From Georgenia_B sunbinii (GTDB lineage Bacteria; Actinomycetota; Actinomycetes; Actinomycetales; Actinomycetaceae), in the NCBI RefSeq assembly GCF_036421855.1, contig NZ_JAZGOK010000008.1: a DNA stretch of 64,000 nucleotides. One strand, 5' to 3'. Shown one piece after another: positions 34,420 through 42,704 of the stretch (its first letter is position 1; each line of letters starts with the position of its first letter). Position numbers and translations under genes: made by a program. Below the pieces are notes generated by a model, which was not told where the DNA came from, did no database searches, and saw only the letters and a program-made list of their open reading frames with translations.

Positions 34420-35814
34420 TCATTCCCCCAGCCAGTGCTGGGCCGGCACCGGGTGGGACAGGAAGTTCGTCATCGCCTGGGTGAAGCCGTAAGCCCCGGC
34501 CTGGCCGAACATCAGCAGGTCCCCCGGCCGCAGCGGCCCCAGCTCAGCGGTGCCGATCCGGTCGAGGGAGGTACACAGCGGGCCGGCCAGGGTGTACTCG
34601 GTGAGCAGCCTGTGCGGCTGGGCGACGGTGAGCGGGCCGGGCGGCTCGGTGGCGGCAGTGTCGGGGCCGGTGTCAGCGTCGGCGGCGCCTGCGCCGGCCG
34701 GCTGGGAGGTGGCGGGGTCGTCACCGGTGGCAGCGACGACCCCGCCGTCGTCACCGGTGTCAGCGGCGGCGTCATCGTCGCCGGCCACGACGCGAACCGG
34801 GAACGACTGCCCGGTGAGCAGCGGCCGCAACAGGTGGTTGATGCCGCCCTCGAGCACCGCGAAGGTCGCGCCACGGCTCTCCTTCACCCGCACCACCCGG
34901 CTGAGGTACACCCCCGTCGGCCCGGCCAACCAGCGGCCCGGCTCCAGCAGCAGCCGGCCGGTGAACCACGGGTGCTCGGCCAGCAGCTCACCGAGGCCGG
35001 CGCCGAGCGCGGCGATGTCGAGCTCGCCGGCGCCTGCGACGTACGGGATGCCGAGCCCGCCACCGAGGTCGATCAGCTCCAGCTCGACCCCGTGCTCGCG
35101 GTGCAGCCGTTCACCGATCTCCAGCGCGGTGCGGTGGTTGGCCAGCAGTGCGGCGGCGTCGAGCTCGTTGCTGGCGGAGAACACCTGCAGACCGGCGAGC
35201 CGGACCTGCGGGTAACGCGCGACGGCGGCGAGGAAGTCGGGCAGGTCTTCCTCGTCCACCCCGAACGCCGACGGCCCGGCTCCGCCGATGATCGACGCCG
35301 TCTCGCTGACCCCAGTCGCCGGGTGGACCCGGACGTTGACCGCCAGCGGCGCGCCGCCGTCGTCGTTGTCGTCGTTGTTGTTGTTGCTGTTGTGGTCAGC
35401 GTCGAGCAGTGCGGCGATCCGCGCGACGTCCTCGATGCCGTCGACCTGGACCCGGGCACCGACGGCGAGCCCGGCACGCAGGTCAGCCTCGCTCTTGGCG
35501 GGCCCGGCGAGCACGGTGCCACCAGTCCCGGCACCAGTCGAGGCAGCGGCGGCGGCTCGGCGGGCCGCCGCGACGGCCTCGACCTCCCCGGCCGAGGCGC
35601 AGTCGAACCAGGCCCCGAGGCCGGCAAACGCGCGTAGTAGCGGCGCGCCAGGATTCGCCTTGACCGCGTAGGCGAGCAGCACCCGCTCGGGCAGCGCCGC
35701 GCGCAGGGCGGTGAACCGCTCGCGGGCGACGTCGAGGGAGTAACCGAAGCACGGCGTGCCGTGCCCGGCGAGCTCGCGCGCCTGGGCGTCGGTGAGCGCG
35801 TACAGGTCGGTCAT
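34420..35814 (-). CDS. Type III PLP-dependent decarboxylase, DAP decarboxylase-like
   Basis: 464 residues with an alanine-racemase-like barrel (Lys in LLAYAVKANPGAPLL, glycine loop LIDLGGGLGIPY) and a C-terminal beta domain with the active-site GPLCTSLDRIG. That Cys-Thr form is closer to the BtrK/exosortase-associated decarboxylases than to the CDS form of LysA. The gene overlaps dapD by ATGA, which makes a lysine-pathway role attractive but unproven. Two insertions are low-complexity: NSNNNNDDNDD (about residue 142) and an Asp/Ala/Thr/Pro stretch of about 45 residues near 345-390. Confidence 0.8.
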   Translation of the reverse strand: MTDLYALTDAQARELAGHGTPCFGYSLDVARERFTALRAALPERVLLAYAVKANPGAPLLRAFAGLGAWFDCASAGEVEAVAAARRAAAAASTGAGTGGTVLAGPAKSEADLRAGLAVGARVQVDGIEDVARIAALLDADHNSNNNNDDNDDGGAPLAVNVRVHPATGVSETASIIGGAGPSAFGVDEEDLPDFLAAVARYPQVRLAGLQVFSASNELDAAALLANHRTALEIGERLHREHGVELELIDLGGGLGIPYVAGAGELDIAALGAGLGELLAEHPWFTGRLLLEPGRWLAGPTGVYLSRVVRVKESRGATFAVLEGGINHLLRPLLTGQSFPVRVVAGDDDAAADTGDDGGVVAATGDDPATSQPAGAGAADADTGPDTAATEPPGPLTVAQPHRLLTEYTLAGPLCTSLDRIGTAELGPLRPGDLLMFGQAGAYGFTQAMTNFLSHPVPAQHWLGE

Positions 35815-36557
35815 CGCAACGCTCCCTCGAGCACGGTGGCGGCGTCGGTCGAGTCGTCGCGGTACTTGACGATGACCGGCGCGTACAGTGACAGGCCCAG
35901 TCGCTGGGCATAGTCGCCGCGGGCCGGCCGCGAACCGGGGACGACGACGGCGCCCTCGGGCACCTCGCCGCGCACCTCATGCTCGTGGACCAGGTCGTAG
36001 ACGACGGTGCGCGAGGTGAGGATGGTGCCCGGGGCGAGCACCGCGCCGGCGCGGACGATGACGCCCTCGTACAGGCCGCACTGCGCGCCGATGAACGCGT
36101 CGTCCTCGACGACGACCGGCCGCGCGCCGACCGGCTCGAGCACCCCGCCGAGCTGCACCGCGGCGGACAGGTGCACGCGGGCACCGACCTGCGCGCACGA
36201 CCCGACGAGCACGTGGCTGTCCACCATCGTGCCCTCACCGACGTAGGCACCGATGTTGACGTAGCTCGGCGGCATGACGACGACCCCGGGGCGCAGTGCG
36301 GCGCCGCGCCGGACAGAGCTGCCGCCGGGCACCAACCGGACCCGGTCCGCCGGACCGATCTGCCGGGCAGGGACCTTGTCGACCGCGCCGCCGGGCCAGC
36401 CGGGCAGCTCGACGGCGTCGCTGGCGGCGAGCAGCGCGAGGATGCCCTGCTTGACCGAGGTGTCGACCTGCCAGCTGCCGTCGTCGGCGCGCCGGGCCGC
36501 CCGCAGCTCGCCGGACTCGAGCCGGTCGAGGAACCGGGCCGCCTCCTGCGGGGTCAC
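35811..36557 (-). CDS. dapD: Tetrahydrodipicolinate N-succinyltransferase
   Basis: Succinylase-branch enzyme of lysine/DAP synthesis. The 248-residue product has the left-handed beta-helix core SYVNIGAYVGEGTMVDSHVL, then VGSCAQVG and GGVLEPVGARPVVVEDDAFI, as in the E. coli-type DapD. GTG at 36557 overlaps the stop of a 44-codon upstream ORF as GTGA. Homologues have about 25 more N-terminal residues, so the N-terminus is uncertain; in the upstream frame the sequence is Arg-rich and non-conserved. Confidence 0.9.
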   Translation of the reverse strand: MTPQEAARFLDRLESGELRAARRADDGSWQVDTSVKQGILALLAASDAVELPGWPGGAVDKVPARQIGPADRVRLVPGGSSVRRGAALRPGVVVMPPSYVNIGAYVGEGTMVDSHVLVGSCAQVGARVHLSAAVQLGGVLEPVGARPVVVEDDAFIGAQCGLYEGVIVRAGAVLAPGTILTSRTVVYDLVHEHEVRGEVPEGAVVVPGSRPARGDYAQRLGLSLYAPVIVKYRDDSTDAATVLEGALR

Positions 36558-36688
36558 GAGGCGAGGACGACGACGGCGGGACCGGGCCGCCGTGCTCCCT
36601 TCCCGAGCGGGTCGAGCGAGGCCATGACGGCAGCGGTCGCCACGGAGGCGAGCCGGTCGCGGTCGGGGGTGCCTGCGCTCGGTGTCAT
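36554..36688 (-). CDS. Small ORF upstream of dapD, possibly leaderless
   Basis: A 44-codon ORF (MTPSAGTPDRDRLASVATAA, then a Pro/Val-rich end) whose TGA overlaps the dapD GTG. Its ATG lies 6 nt after a CATACT hexamer, consistent with a leaderless transcript. It would couple translation into dapD. It could instead be the true N-terminus separated by a frameshift. No homologue is recognised. Confidence 0.4.
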   Translation of the reverse strand: MTPSAGTPDRDRLASVATAAVMASLDPLGKGARRPGPAVVVLAS

Positions 36689-36734
36689 GGAAAAAGTATG
36701 GCAACCCATTGTTACCGCCATGAAACGTGCCTGC

Positions 36735-38702
36735 TCAGCCGGTGGCGCCGACCACCTCGAGCACCGCGGCGCCGTACCGCTCGAGCTTCGCGTCGCCGAC
36801 GCCGGAGATCGCGCGCAGCTCGGTCGTGGAACCGGGCCGGGCCTGCGCGATGCCGGCGAGGGTGGCGTCGTTGAAGACGACGTAGGCGGGCACGCCCTGC
36901 TCCTTGGCGACGCCGGCCCGCCAGGTGCGCAGCTGCTGGAAGAGGTCCTGCTGCGGCGCGTCGAGGTCGACCGGCGCGGCCTTGCTGCTGCGCGGCTTGC
37001 GGGCGGCGCGCACGCGCTCCGGCTCGCGGCGCAGCCGCACCTCCTGCTCGCCGCGGAGCACGGCGCCGGCGGCGTCGGTGAGCGCGAGCACGCCGTACTC
37101 CCCCTGCACCTCGAGCAGCCCCTGGGCCAGCAGCTGGCGCACGACGCCGCGCCACTCCTGGTCCCCCAGCTCGGTGCCGATGCCGAAGGTGCTGAGCTCG
37201 GTGTGCTGGGACCGCAGCGTCCGCTCGGTCTCCCGGCCGAGGAGGATGTCGACGAGGTGGCCGGCGCCGAACTGCTGGTTGCGCTCGCGCTTGAGCCGCA
37301 GGATCGTCGACATCAGCTTCTGCGCCGGGACGGTGCCGTCGAAGCCCTCGGGCGGGTTGAGGCAGGTGTCGCAGTTGCCGCAAGGCTCGCTGCCCTCGCC
37401 GAAGTAGCGCAGCAGCTGCTGCCGCCGGCACTGCACCGTCTCGCACAGCGCGAGCATCGCCTCGAGGTGGAGGGACTGGGCGCGCTTGCGCTGCCCGTCG
37501 CCGTCGCCGCCGGCGATCATCCGCCGCTGCTGGACGACGTCCTGCAGCCCGTAGGCGAGCCACGCCGTCGAGGGCAGCCCGTCACGGCCGGCGCGGCCGG
37601 TCTCCTGGTAGTAGCCCTCGACGCTCTTGGGCAGGTCGAGGTGGGCGACGAACCGGACGTCGGGCTTGTCGATGCCCATCCCGAACGCGATGGTGGCGAC
37701 CATGACCACGCCGTCCTCGCGCAGGAACCGGGCCTGGTTGCGCGACCGCGTCTGGGCCGGCAGGCCCGCGTGGTACGGCAGCGCGGTGACGCCCTTGCCG
37801 GCGAGCCACTCGGCGGTCTTCTCCACTGACGCGCGGCTGAGGCAGTAGACGATGCCGGCCTCGCCGGGGTGCTCGTTCTCGATGATCTGCAGCAGCTGGC
37901 CCTTGGCGTCCTGCTTAGGGGCGATCCGGTACTGGATGTTGGGCCGGTCGAAGCTGGAGACGAAGACCCGGGCGTCGTCGAGCTGGAGGTTACGGACGAT
38001 CTCCTCGCGGGTCTCCGCCGTGGCGGTCGCGGTGAGGGCGACCCGCGGGACCTCGGGCCAGCGCTCGTGGAGGATCGTCAGATTGAGATAGTCGGGCCGG
38101 AAGTCGTGACCCCACTGCGCCACGCAGTGCGCCTCGTCGATGGCGAACAGCGCGATGTGCGCGCGGTCGAAGAGGTCCGCGGCCACCGACAGCCGCTCGG
38201 GGGCGAGGTAGAGCAGGTCGAGCTCGCCGGCGAGCAGCCGACGCTCGACGTCGCGACGCTCGTCGATCTGCTGGGTCGAGTTGAGGAACGCGGCGCGGAC
38301 GCCGAGCTGCTCGAGGGCGTCGACCTGATCGTGCATGAGCGCGATGAGGGGGCTGATGACGACGCCGGTGCCCTCGCGGACGAGCGACGGGATCTGGTAG
38401 CACAGGCTCTTGCCGCCACCGGTGGGCATGAGGACGAGGGCGTCCTTGCCGCTGGTGACGGTCTCGATGATCTCGGCCTGCTCGCCGCGGAACGCGTCGT
38501 AGCCCCAGATGCTGGTGAGGGCCTCGAGCGGGGACGACGACGACGCGCGGGCGGCCTGCACCGCCGCCGCGATCGGTGCCGCGGCGCCGGGGTCACCGGC
38601 GAAGGCGGCGGCCATCTCGGCGTCGTGAAAGTCCCACTCGCTCAAGCCCTCGGGAGGCGGCTCGTCCCAGTCGGGCTCCGGCCCGGTCCACGTATCAACC
38701 AC
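36735..38702 (-). CDS. recQ: ATP-dependent DNA helicase RecQ
   Basis: 3'-5' helicase of recombination and fork repair. The 655-residue protein has about 55 acidic lead residues, Walker A MPTGGGKSLCYQ, the DEAH box IDEAHCVAQWGHDFRPDYLN, motif VI TGRAGRDG, a zinc-binding RQC region (CRRQQLLRYF, CGNCDTC) and a C-terminal HRDC domain (about 575-650). GTG start with a weak ribosome-binding site; the first strongly conserved block begins near residue 55. Confidence 0.95.
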   Translation of the reverse strand: MVDTWTGPEPDWDEPPPEGLSEWDFHDAEMAAAFAGDPGAAAPIAAAVQAARASSSSPLEALTSIWGYDAFRGEQAEIIETVTSGKDALVLMPTGGGKSLCYQIPSLVREGTGVVISPLIALMHDQVDALEQLGVRAAFLNSTQQIDERRDVERRLLAGELDLLYLAPERLSVAADLFDRAHIALFAIDEAHCVAQWGHDFRPDYLNLTILHERWPEVPRVALTATATAETREEIVRNLQLDDARVFVSSFDRPNIQYRIAPKQDAKGQLLQIIENEHPGEAGIVYCLSRASVEKTAEWLAGKGVTALPYHAGLPAQTRSRNQARFLREDGVVMVATIAFGMGIDKPDVRFVAHLDLPKSVEGYYQETGRAGRDGLPSTAWLAYGLQDVVQQRRMIAGGDGDGQRKRAQSLHLEAMLALCETVQCRRQQLLRYFGEGSEPCGNCDTCLNPPEGFDGTVPAQKLMSTILRLKRERNQQFGAGHLVDILLGRETERTLRSQHTELSTFGIGTELGDQEWRGVVRQLLAQGLLEVQGEYGVLALTDAAGAVLRGEQEVRLRREPERVRAARKPRSSKAAPVDLDAPQQDLFQQLRTWRAGVAKEQGVPAYVVFNDATLAGIAQARPGSTTELRAISGVGDAKLERYGAAVLEVVGATG

Positions 38703-38782
38703 CCTGCCAGGGTAGGCGGTGTGGGCGACACGTTGCGGAGCCGTGTGGGTAACACCGGTCTCCGATCAGGCTGCTGCGAGGC

Positions 38783-39574
38783 CTAGCTTCCGGCGACGAG
38801 CCTGGGCGTCGCGGTGACGACGTCGAACGGCTCGCTAGTCTCGGTCGTGACGACCGTCCCGGTCACCGGCAGCCAGGTGGTCATTCCCTGGATGCGGAAC
38901 ACCGCGTCCCACTCTGTCTGGACGGAGATCGCCGCGGCCGGCTGTGCTGAGCCGTAGGCGTGGGCGACGGTGTGGTCGGGCCATGCCGCGCCCGGGTCGG
39001 TGGTGACCAGCGGGGCGCTGCCGTCGCCGAAGTCCCAGGTGAACTGCTCAGGGGTCACCATGACCTCGATCGGCGCGTCGAGGACGGTCGTGGTGAGCAC
39101 CTGCTGCTCGGCGCCGGTGAAGGCGATGGTCTCGGTGTGCACCAGAACCCAGGAGCGGTCGGGCTGGACGTCCAGGCCGCCGGCGTCGACGAGAAGGGAC
39201 TGGACGTCTTCGCGGGTCACGACGATTGCGTTGGGCTGGTCAACGGTGGGAGTATCGGCGTCCTCATCTTCCTCCGTCTCGAACCAAGGTGTGAGTTCGG
39301 TACCGCCAAGTTCCCCGTTACAATTCTTCGCCATGACAGTGTACTTGCCGAAGGTGTAGGGGATCGGTTTGCAGTATGGCTCACTACCGGTACCGCTACT
39401 CACGGCCGTGCCGCCCGCTGCCGAATTGTTAGCCCCTTCAGCGCCTTGCACCTCGCGGGTTCGACCTTCGACCAGCACCGCGTCATTCTCGGCCTCGGAT
39501 TCCAACCACCTCGCAGTCAGTGGAAAACTCGCGATCGCAACGGTCGCGATTAGAATCACACTCGTCGCCTTCAT
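38783..39574 (-). CDS. Secreted PKD-domain-like protein of the Tad cluster
   Basis: 263 residues: an N-terminal signal or anchor (SVILIATVAIASFPLTARWL), an acidic linker (about residues 100-115), and a C-terminal PKD-like fold with the tell-tale WDFGDGSAPLVTTDPGAAWP and HAYG. Likely exported and possibly pilus- or surface-associated. ATG overlaps the DUF6318 stop (ATGA) and has AGGAAGGGG upstream. The first half of the gene is clearly less GC-rich than its neighbours. Confidence 0.82.
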   Translation of the reverse strand: MKATSVILIATVAIASFPLTARWLESEAENDAVLVEGRTREVQGAEGANNSAAGGTAVSSGTGSEPYCKPIPYTFGKYTVMAKNCNGELGGTELTPWFETEEDEDADTPTVDQPNAIVVTREDVQSLLVDAGGLDVQPDRSWVLVHTETIAFTGAEQQVLTTTVLDAPIEVMVTPEQFTWDFGDGSAPLVTTDPGAAWPDHTVAHAYGSAQPAAAISVQTEWDAVFRIQGMTTWLPVTGTVVTTETSEPFDVVTATPRLVAGS

Positions 39575-40218
39575 TGCGCGTCCCCTTCCTCCGAGGGCTC
39601 CTGCACAACAGCTCCTCGAACCTGCCACCCGTCCGTCGTTCGTAGCAGCGCAACATCAAAGCCACTCGGACCACCGTCGGTTGTATCGATGACAGCACCC
39701 GCCTGATTAAACCTGCTCGAACGGCTCTCAGTTACGTCCATCCAGACCGAATAGAAGGCAAAATCACCATCGGGCGCTTCGGCCTCGATACTTACAACTT
39801 CAATTACAGGACCATCCGCATATCCACCATCGGCATGAACGTCATTGACGCGATCCGCCACCCCGGCACAGAATTGACACTCGGGATGGGAGATCAGCTC
39901 CCACTGCTCCAATTGCCCTGTGACGTATACAAAGGTGTACAACTCGATGAAGTACACAGCCGCAGCCTTCGCCCCCTCGATGTCGTCCCCTTCCATCTCC
40001 GGCGGCGGGCTCGGCTCCGGCCAGGGCGTCGGAACCGTCGTCGGCTCGTCAGTCGCCGGCTCGGTGGGTGCGTCGGTCGTGGGGCTGGGCGAACTCGTCG
40101 GAGCAGGATCGTCGCCCTCGTCCGTCGCGCAGCCGGCACCACCCACGACCAGCCCGATCATCACCGCAAACGCAACCAGCCACCGCCGTCGTCCCCGACC
40201 GCCATCAATGCTCGTCAT
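39571..40218 (-). CDS. DUF6318-family lipoprotein
   Basis: 215 residues with an N-terminal helix ending in the lipobox VGGAGC, a Thr/Pro/Ser/Glu spacer (about residues 35-75) and the family core with SHPECQFCAGV. DUF6318 proteins are common in Micrococcales; their function is unknown. The ATG at 40218 follows GGAGGG at 9 nt and is preferred to the ATG at 40227. The C-terminal half has unusually low GC. It is coupled by overlap to the PKD gene. Confidence 0.82.
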   Translation of the reverse strand: MTSIDGGRGRRRWLVAFAVMIGLVVGGAGCATDEGDDPAPTSSPSPTTDAPTEPATDEPTTVPTPWPEPSPPPEMEGDDIEGAKAAAVYFIELYTFVYVTGQLEQWELISHPECQFCAGVADRVNDVHADGGYADGPVIEVVSIEAEAPDGDFAFYSVWMDVTESRSSRFNQAGAVIDTTDGGPSGFDVALLRTTDGWQVRGAVVQEPSEEGDAQ

Positions 40219-40223
40219 CCCGC

Positions 40224-40700
40224 TCATCCCTCCGCCTCGGCCAACGACGTCACTTGGATCCGGAAGCCGTCCGACCACGGGGCCAGCACCCACGGCACCA
40301 GCGGCGGCCGTGCGACGGCAGTCAGCGTCACGCGCGCGGTACGGCCGTCCGAGGTTCCCGTCGATCCACCGATCCTCAATCCCTCGAACCGCGAGGTCGC
40401 CAAGGCGGCATCGAGGTGGGCCGCGACCGCGTCCCTCACCGACCCGTCGGACAGCGGCACCCCCGCGCTCGCCAGGTCGTCCTGGTAGTACCGCTCGAGG
40501 TCGATGGCGTCTGCCGCGTCCGCAGCAGCCCCGTCCGCCAGCGCGAGCAGCTGCTTGCGCTCGAGATGGATCGCCGTCGCGCTCGCCACGACGAGGATGA
40601 GCGCGAGTGCCACCACCGCGAACCCCAACGACAACAACGTGATCTGGCCGTCCTCGGCATCAGCGCCCGCCGGCCGCAGCCGTGGACCGATGCCCCTCAT
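40224..40700 (-). CDS. TadG-like pilus assembly / pseudopilin-like protein
   Basis: 158 residues with a membrane segment right after a short basic N-terminus (GQITLLSLGFAVVALALILV), the Tad-type opening GQ-x5-G, and an extracytoplasmic C-terminal part. ATG overlaps the preceding TadE-like stop (ATGA). Probably a minor pilin or assembly platform subunit. Confidence 0.78.
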   Translation of the reverse strand: MRGIGPRLRPAGADAEDGQITLLSLGFAVVALALILVVASATAIHLERKQLLALADGAAADAADAIDLERYYQDDLASAGVPLSDGSVRDAVAAHLDAALATSRFEGLRIGGSTGTSDGRTARVTLTAVARPPLVPWVLAPWSDGFRIQVTSLAEAEG

Positions 40701-41167
40701 GGCGCCACTCCGAACTCCGGCACCACGGCCAGGTGCTCCGCCCGCACCGGGACCTCCATCGGCATGGTGCCGGCGAGGAAGTCCGGGACGAGCGGCAGCC
40801 GGACCGCAGCGTCGACCTGCACGTGGATGCGCGCACCTCGAGACAGGCAGGGGTCTTCGTCGCAGGTGAGCCGCAGGACGTCGTTGGCGTCCACGACGAT
40901 CCCCTGGTCCGCGAACGCCAGCTCGACCGCGCTGCGGGCTCGTCCGGCTGCGGCTTCCAGGTCCTCCGCCTGGCTGATGATCCGTCCACTCTCGCGGGCG
41001 GCCGCCTCGGCGGCGAACATCGCCGCCTGCACCCTGCCGAGCGTGAGGACGAGGTAGACGAGCGGGATGAGCAGTACGACGGTCACGCCGATGAACTCGA
41101 CGACGGCGCTGCCCTCGTCCTCCCGCAGCCGAGCCGCCAGCCGCCGGACCGCGCTCCCCCACCTCAT
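40697..41167 (-). CDS. TadE-family minor pilin-like protein
   Basis: 156 residues. DEGSAVVEFIGVTVVLLIPL is the TadE signature: a Gly-Ser-Ala-x-Val-Glu-Phe class III prepilin-type start and a hydrophobic helix. The globular part has one Cys pair (LTCDEDPC). Overlaps both neighbours by 4 nt. Confidence 0.85.
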   Translation of the reverse strand: MRWGSAVRRLAARLREDEGSAVVEFIGVTVVLLIPLVYLVLTLGRVQAAMFAAEAAARESGRIISQAEDLEAAAGRARSAVELAFADQGIVVDANDVLRLTCDEDPCLSRGARIHVQVDAAVRLPLVPDFLAGTMPMEVPVRAEHLAVVPEFGVAP

Positions 41168-41547
41168 TCGACAACCGCCCGTCCGACGACGGTCATGCTG
41201 CCGCTCGGCCCGAGCAGCCCGAGCACCGGTATCGGCGCACGCACGGTCACCTCGACGAGATCGAGTCCGCCCGCGGACGTCCGCCGCGCCGAGACGTCGC
41301 TGCCGAAGCGAGCATGCACCGCCGTCGTGATCAGCTCCTTCGTCCGCTCGACTCCCGCCGTGGCCGAGCTGCCCGCGAGCGCCGCCACGCGTGCGCCCTC
41401 GCCGGCAGAGTCGATGAGCGTGTTCCGCACGTGCAACGCGAGGGTCAGCTGGAGCACACCGAGCAGCAGGACGACGACGAGCATCGAGACGAGCACGAAC
41501 TCCACGATCGCCGAGCCGCCCTCGTCGCCGGCCAGGCGATTCCTCAG
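41164..41547 (-). CDS. TadE-family minor pilin-like protein with CTG start
   Basis: 127 residues with DEGGSAIVEFVLVSMLVVVL, a clear TadE prepilin-type motif near the N-terminus. No ATG, GTG or TTG in frame fits. A CTG at 41547 overlaps the preceding stop as CTGA, just like the ATGA/GTGA overlaps in the rest of the cluster, so it is proposed as the start by re-initiation. A GTG inside the motif would remove the signal and is unlikely. Confidence 0.75.
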   Translation of the reverse strand: MRNRLAGDEGGSAIVEFVLVSMLVVVLLLGVLQLTLALHVRNTLIDSAGEGARVAALAGSSATAGVERTKELITTAVHARFGSDVSARRTSAGGLDLVEVTVRAPIPVLGLLGPSGSMTVVGRAVVE

Positions 41548-41741
41548 ACGTCGAGCACCCGCTGCATGGCCGTCTCGAACACGTTGACGAGCGCCGGTCC
41601 GGCGATGAGCCAGATGGCGACGACGAGTCCTGCCGTCATCAAGGTCACCAGGACCCACCCGGGCACGTCGCCCCGCTCTGGCTCGAGCTCCCGGTAGCGA
41701 CGGCGTAGCGCCGCCCAGTAGATGGCGAGGTGCGTCCGCAT
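41544..41741 (-). CDS. Flp-type small pilin-like membrane protein
   Basis: 65 residues: a basic N-terminus, RGDVPGWVLVTLMTAGLVVA and one transmembrane helix, ending with VFETAMQRVLDV. Size and position between tadC and tadE genes match the actinobacterial Flp-like major pilin. ATG with AAGGAGA about 4 nt upstream. Confidence 0.78.
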   Translation of the reverse strand: MRTHLAIYWAALRRRYRELEPERGDVPGWVLVTLMTAGLVVAIWLIAGPALVNVFETAMQRVLDV

Positions 41742-41771
41742 AGTTGTCTCCTTGGTCGTTTCGGGGTGTGT

Positions 41772-42704
41772 TCACAGGCCCACCTGCAGCAGGACGAGCC
41801 CGGGGAAGAGTGCGAACATCACGGTCACTGGCAGCACGAGGAAAACGACCGGCACCATCATCGCGATTTCCTTTTTTCCACCGAGCTCCATCAGCTCGCG
41901 GCGCGCCACCTCCCGGGCGTCCACCGCCTGGGCACGAAGGACCTCGGCGAGCGGGGTGCCCCGGTCGATGGCGACGGCGATCCCCTCGGCGAATCGGCTC
42001 ACCGCTGACTGCGAGCTGCGGGCACTGAGCCGCTCCAGCGCGACCACCATCGGGGTGCCGGACCTGATCTCACCGAGCGCGATCCGGATCTGACGGGTCA
42101 GCGCACCATGGGTCGTGCGCGCCACCCGCTCCAGCGCTGCCATCGGTCCCTCGCCGGCACTGACCGCGAGCGCCAGCAGCTCGGCCACCGCCGGCAGCTC
42201 CGCCAGCATCTCGTGCTGGTGCCGTTCTGCGGCACGGGTCAGCCACCGGTCGCGGGCGATCGCGGCGCCGAGCCCGGCGACGACGAGCGCCAGCAGCCCC
42301 GCGGGCACGCTGAGACCTCGGGCGATCCCCGCGAGGAGGAGGACGACCAGCGTGACGGCGAGCGCCAGCGCGGCCCACATCACCTGCTCGAGGCGGAACT
42401 GCTCGACGGACTGCGGCCGCCCGGCGAGCTCGGTGCGTCGTCGCACGCTCTGCGAGGTGCTGCCAAGGCGTTCGAGCATCCGGCCGGCATCGGCCATCAC
42501 CGGCGCGAGGAGGCTCTCGAGCGTCAGGAACGGCGTGTGGTGCCGAGGCTCGACCAGCAGGCCCGACGTCGTCGGACGCTCCCGCAGGTAGGGCGCGATG
42601 CGTTCCGGCAGCCTGATCCGAGCGGCACGCAGCCGCCAGATGACGAGCCACAGGCCCAGGCCGCAGAGCAGCCCAGCGAGCCCGCCGACCACCGTGACGT
42701 TCAC
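41772..42704 (-). CDS. tadC: Type II secretion F-domain protein, TadC-like
   Basis: Inner-membrane platform protein of the Tad pilus, 310 residues. Membrane helices lie near the N-terminus, the middle and the C-terminus, with the T2SSF domain at about 165-300 (AVAELLALAVSAGEGPMAAL, then GTPLAEVLRAQA). GTG start overlaps the tadB stop. Confidence 0.88.
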   Translation of the reverse strand: MNVTVVGGLAGLLCGLGLWLVIWRLRAARIRLPERIAPYLRERPTTSGLLVEPRHHTPFLTLESLLAPVMADAGRMLERLGSTSQSVRRRTELAGRPQSVEQFRLEQVMWAALALAVTLVVLLLAGIARGLSVPAGLLALVVAGLGAAIARDRWLTRAAERHQHEMLAELPAVAELLALAVSAGEGPMAALERVARTTHGALTRQIRIALGEIRSGTPMVVALERLSARSSQSAVSRFAEGIAVAIDRGTPLAEVLRAQAVDAREVARRELMELGGKKEIAMMVPVVFLVLPVTVMFALFPGLVLLQVGL

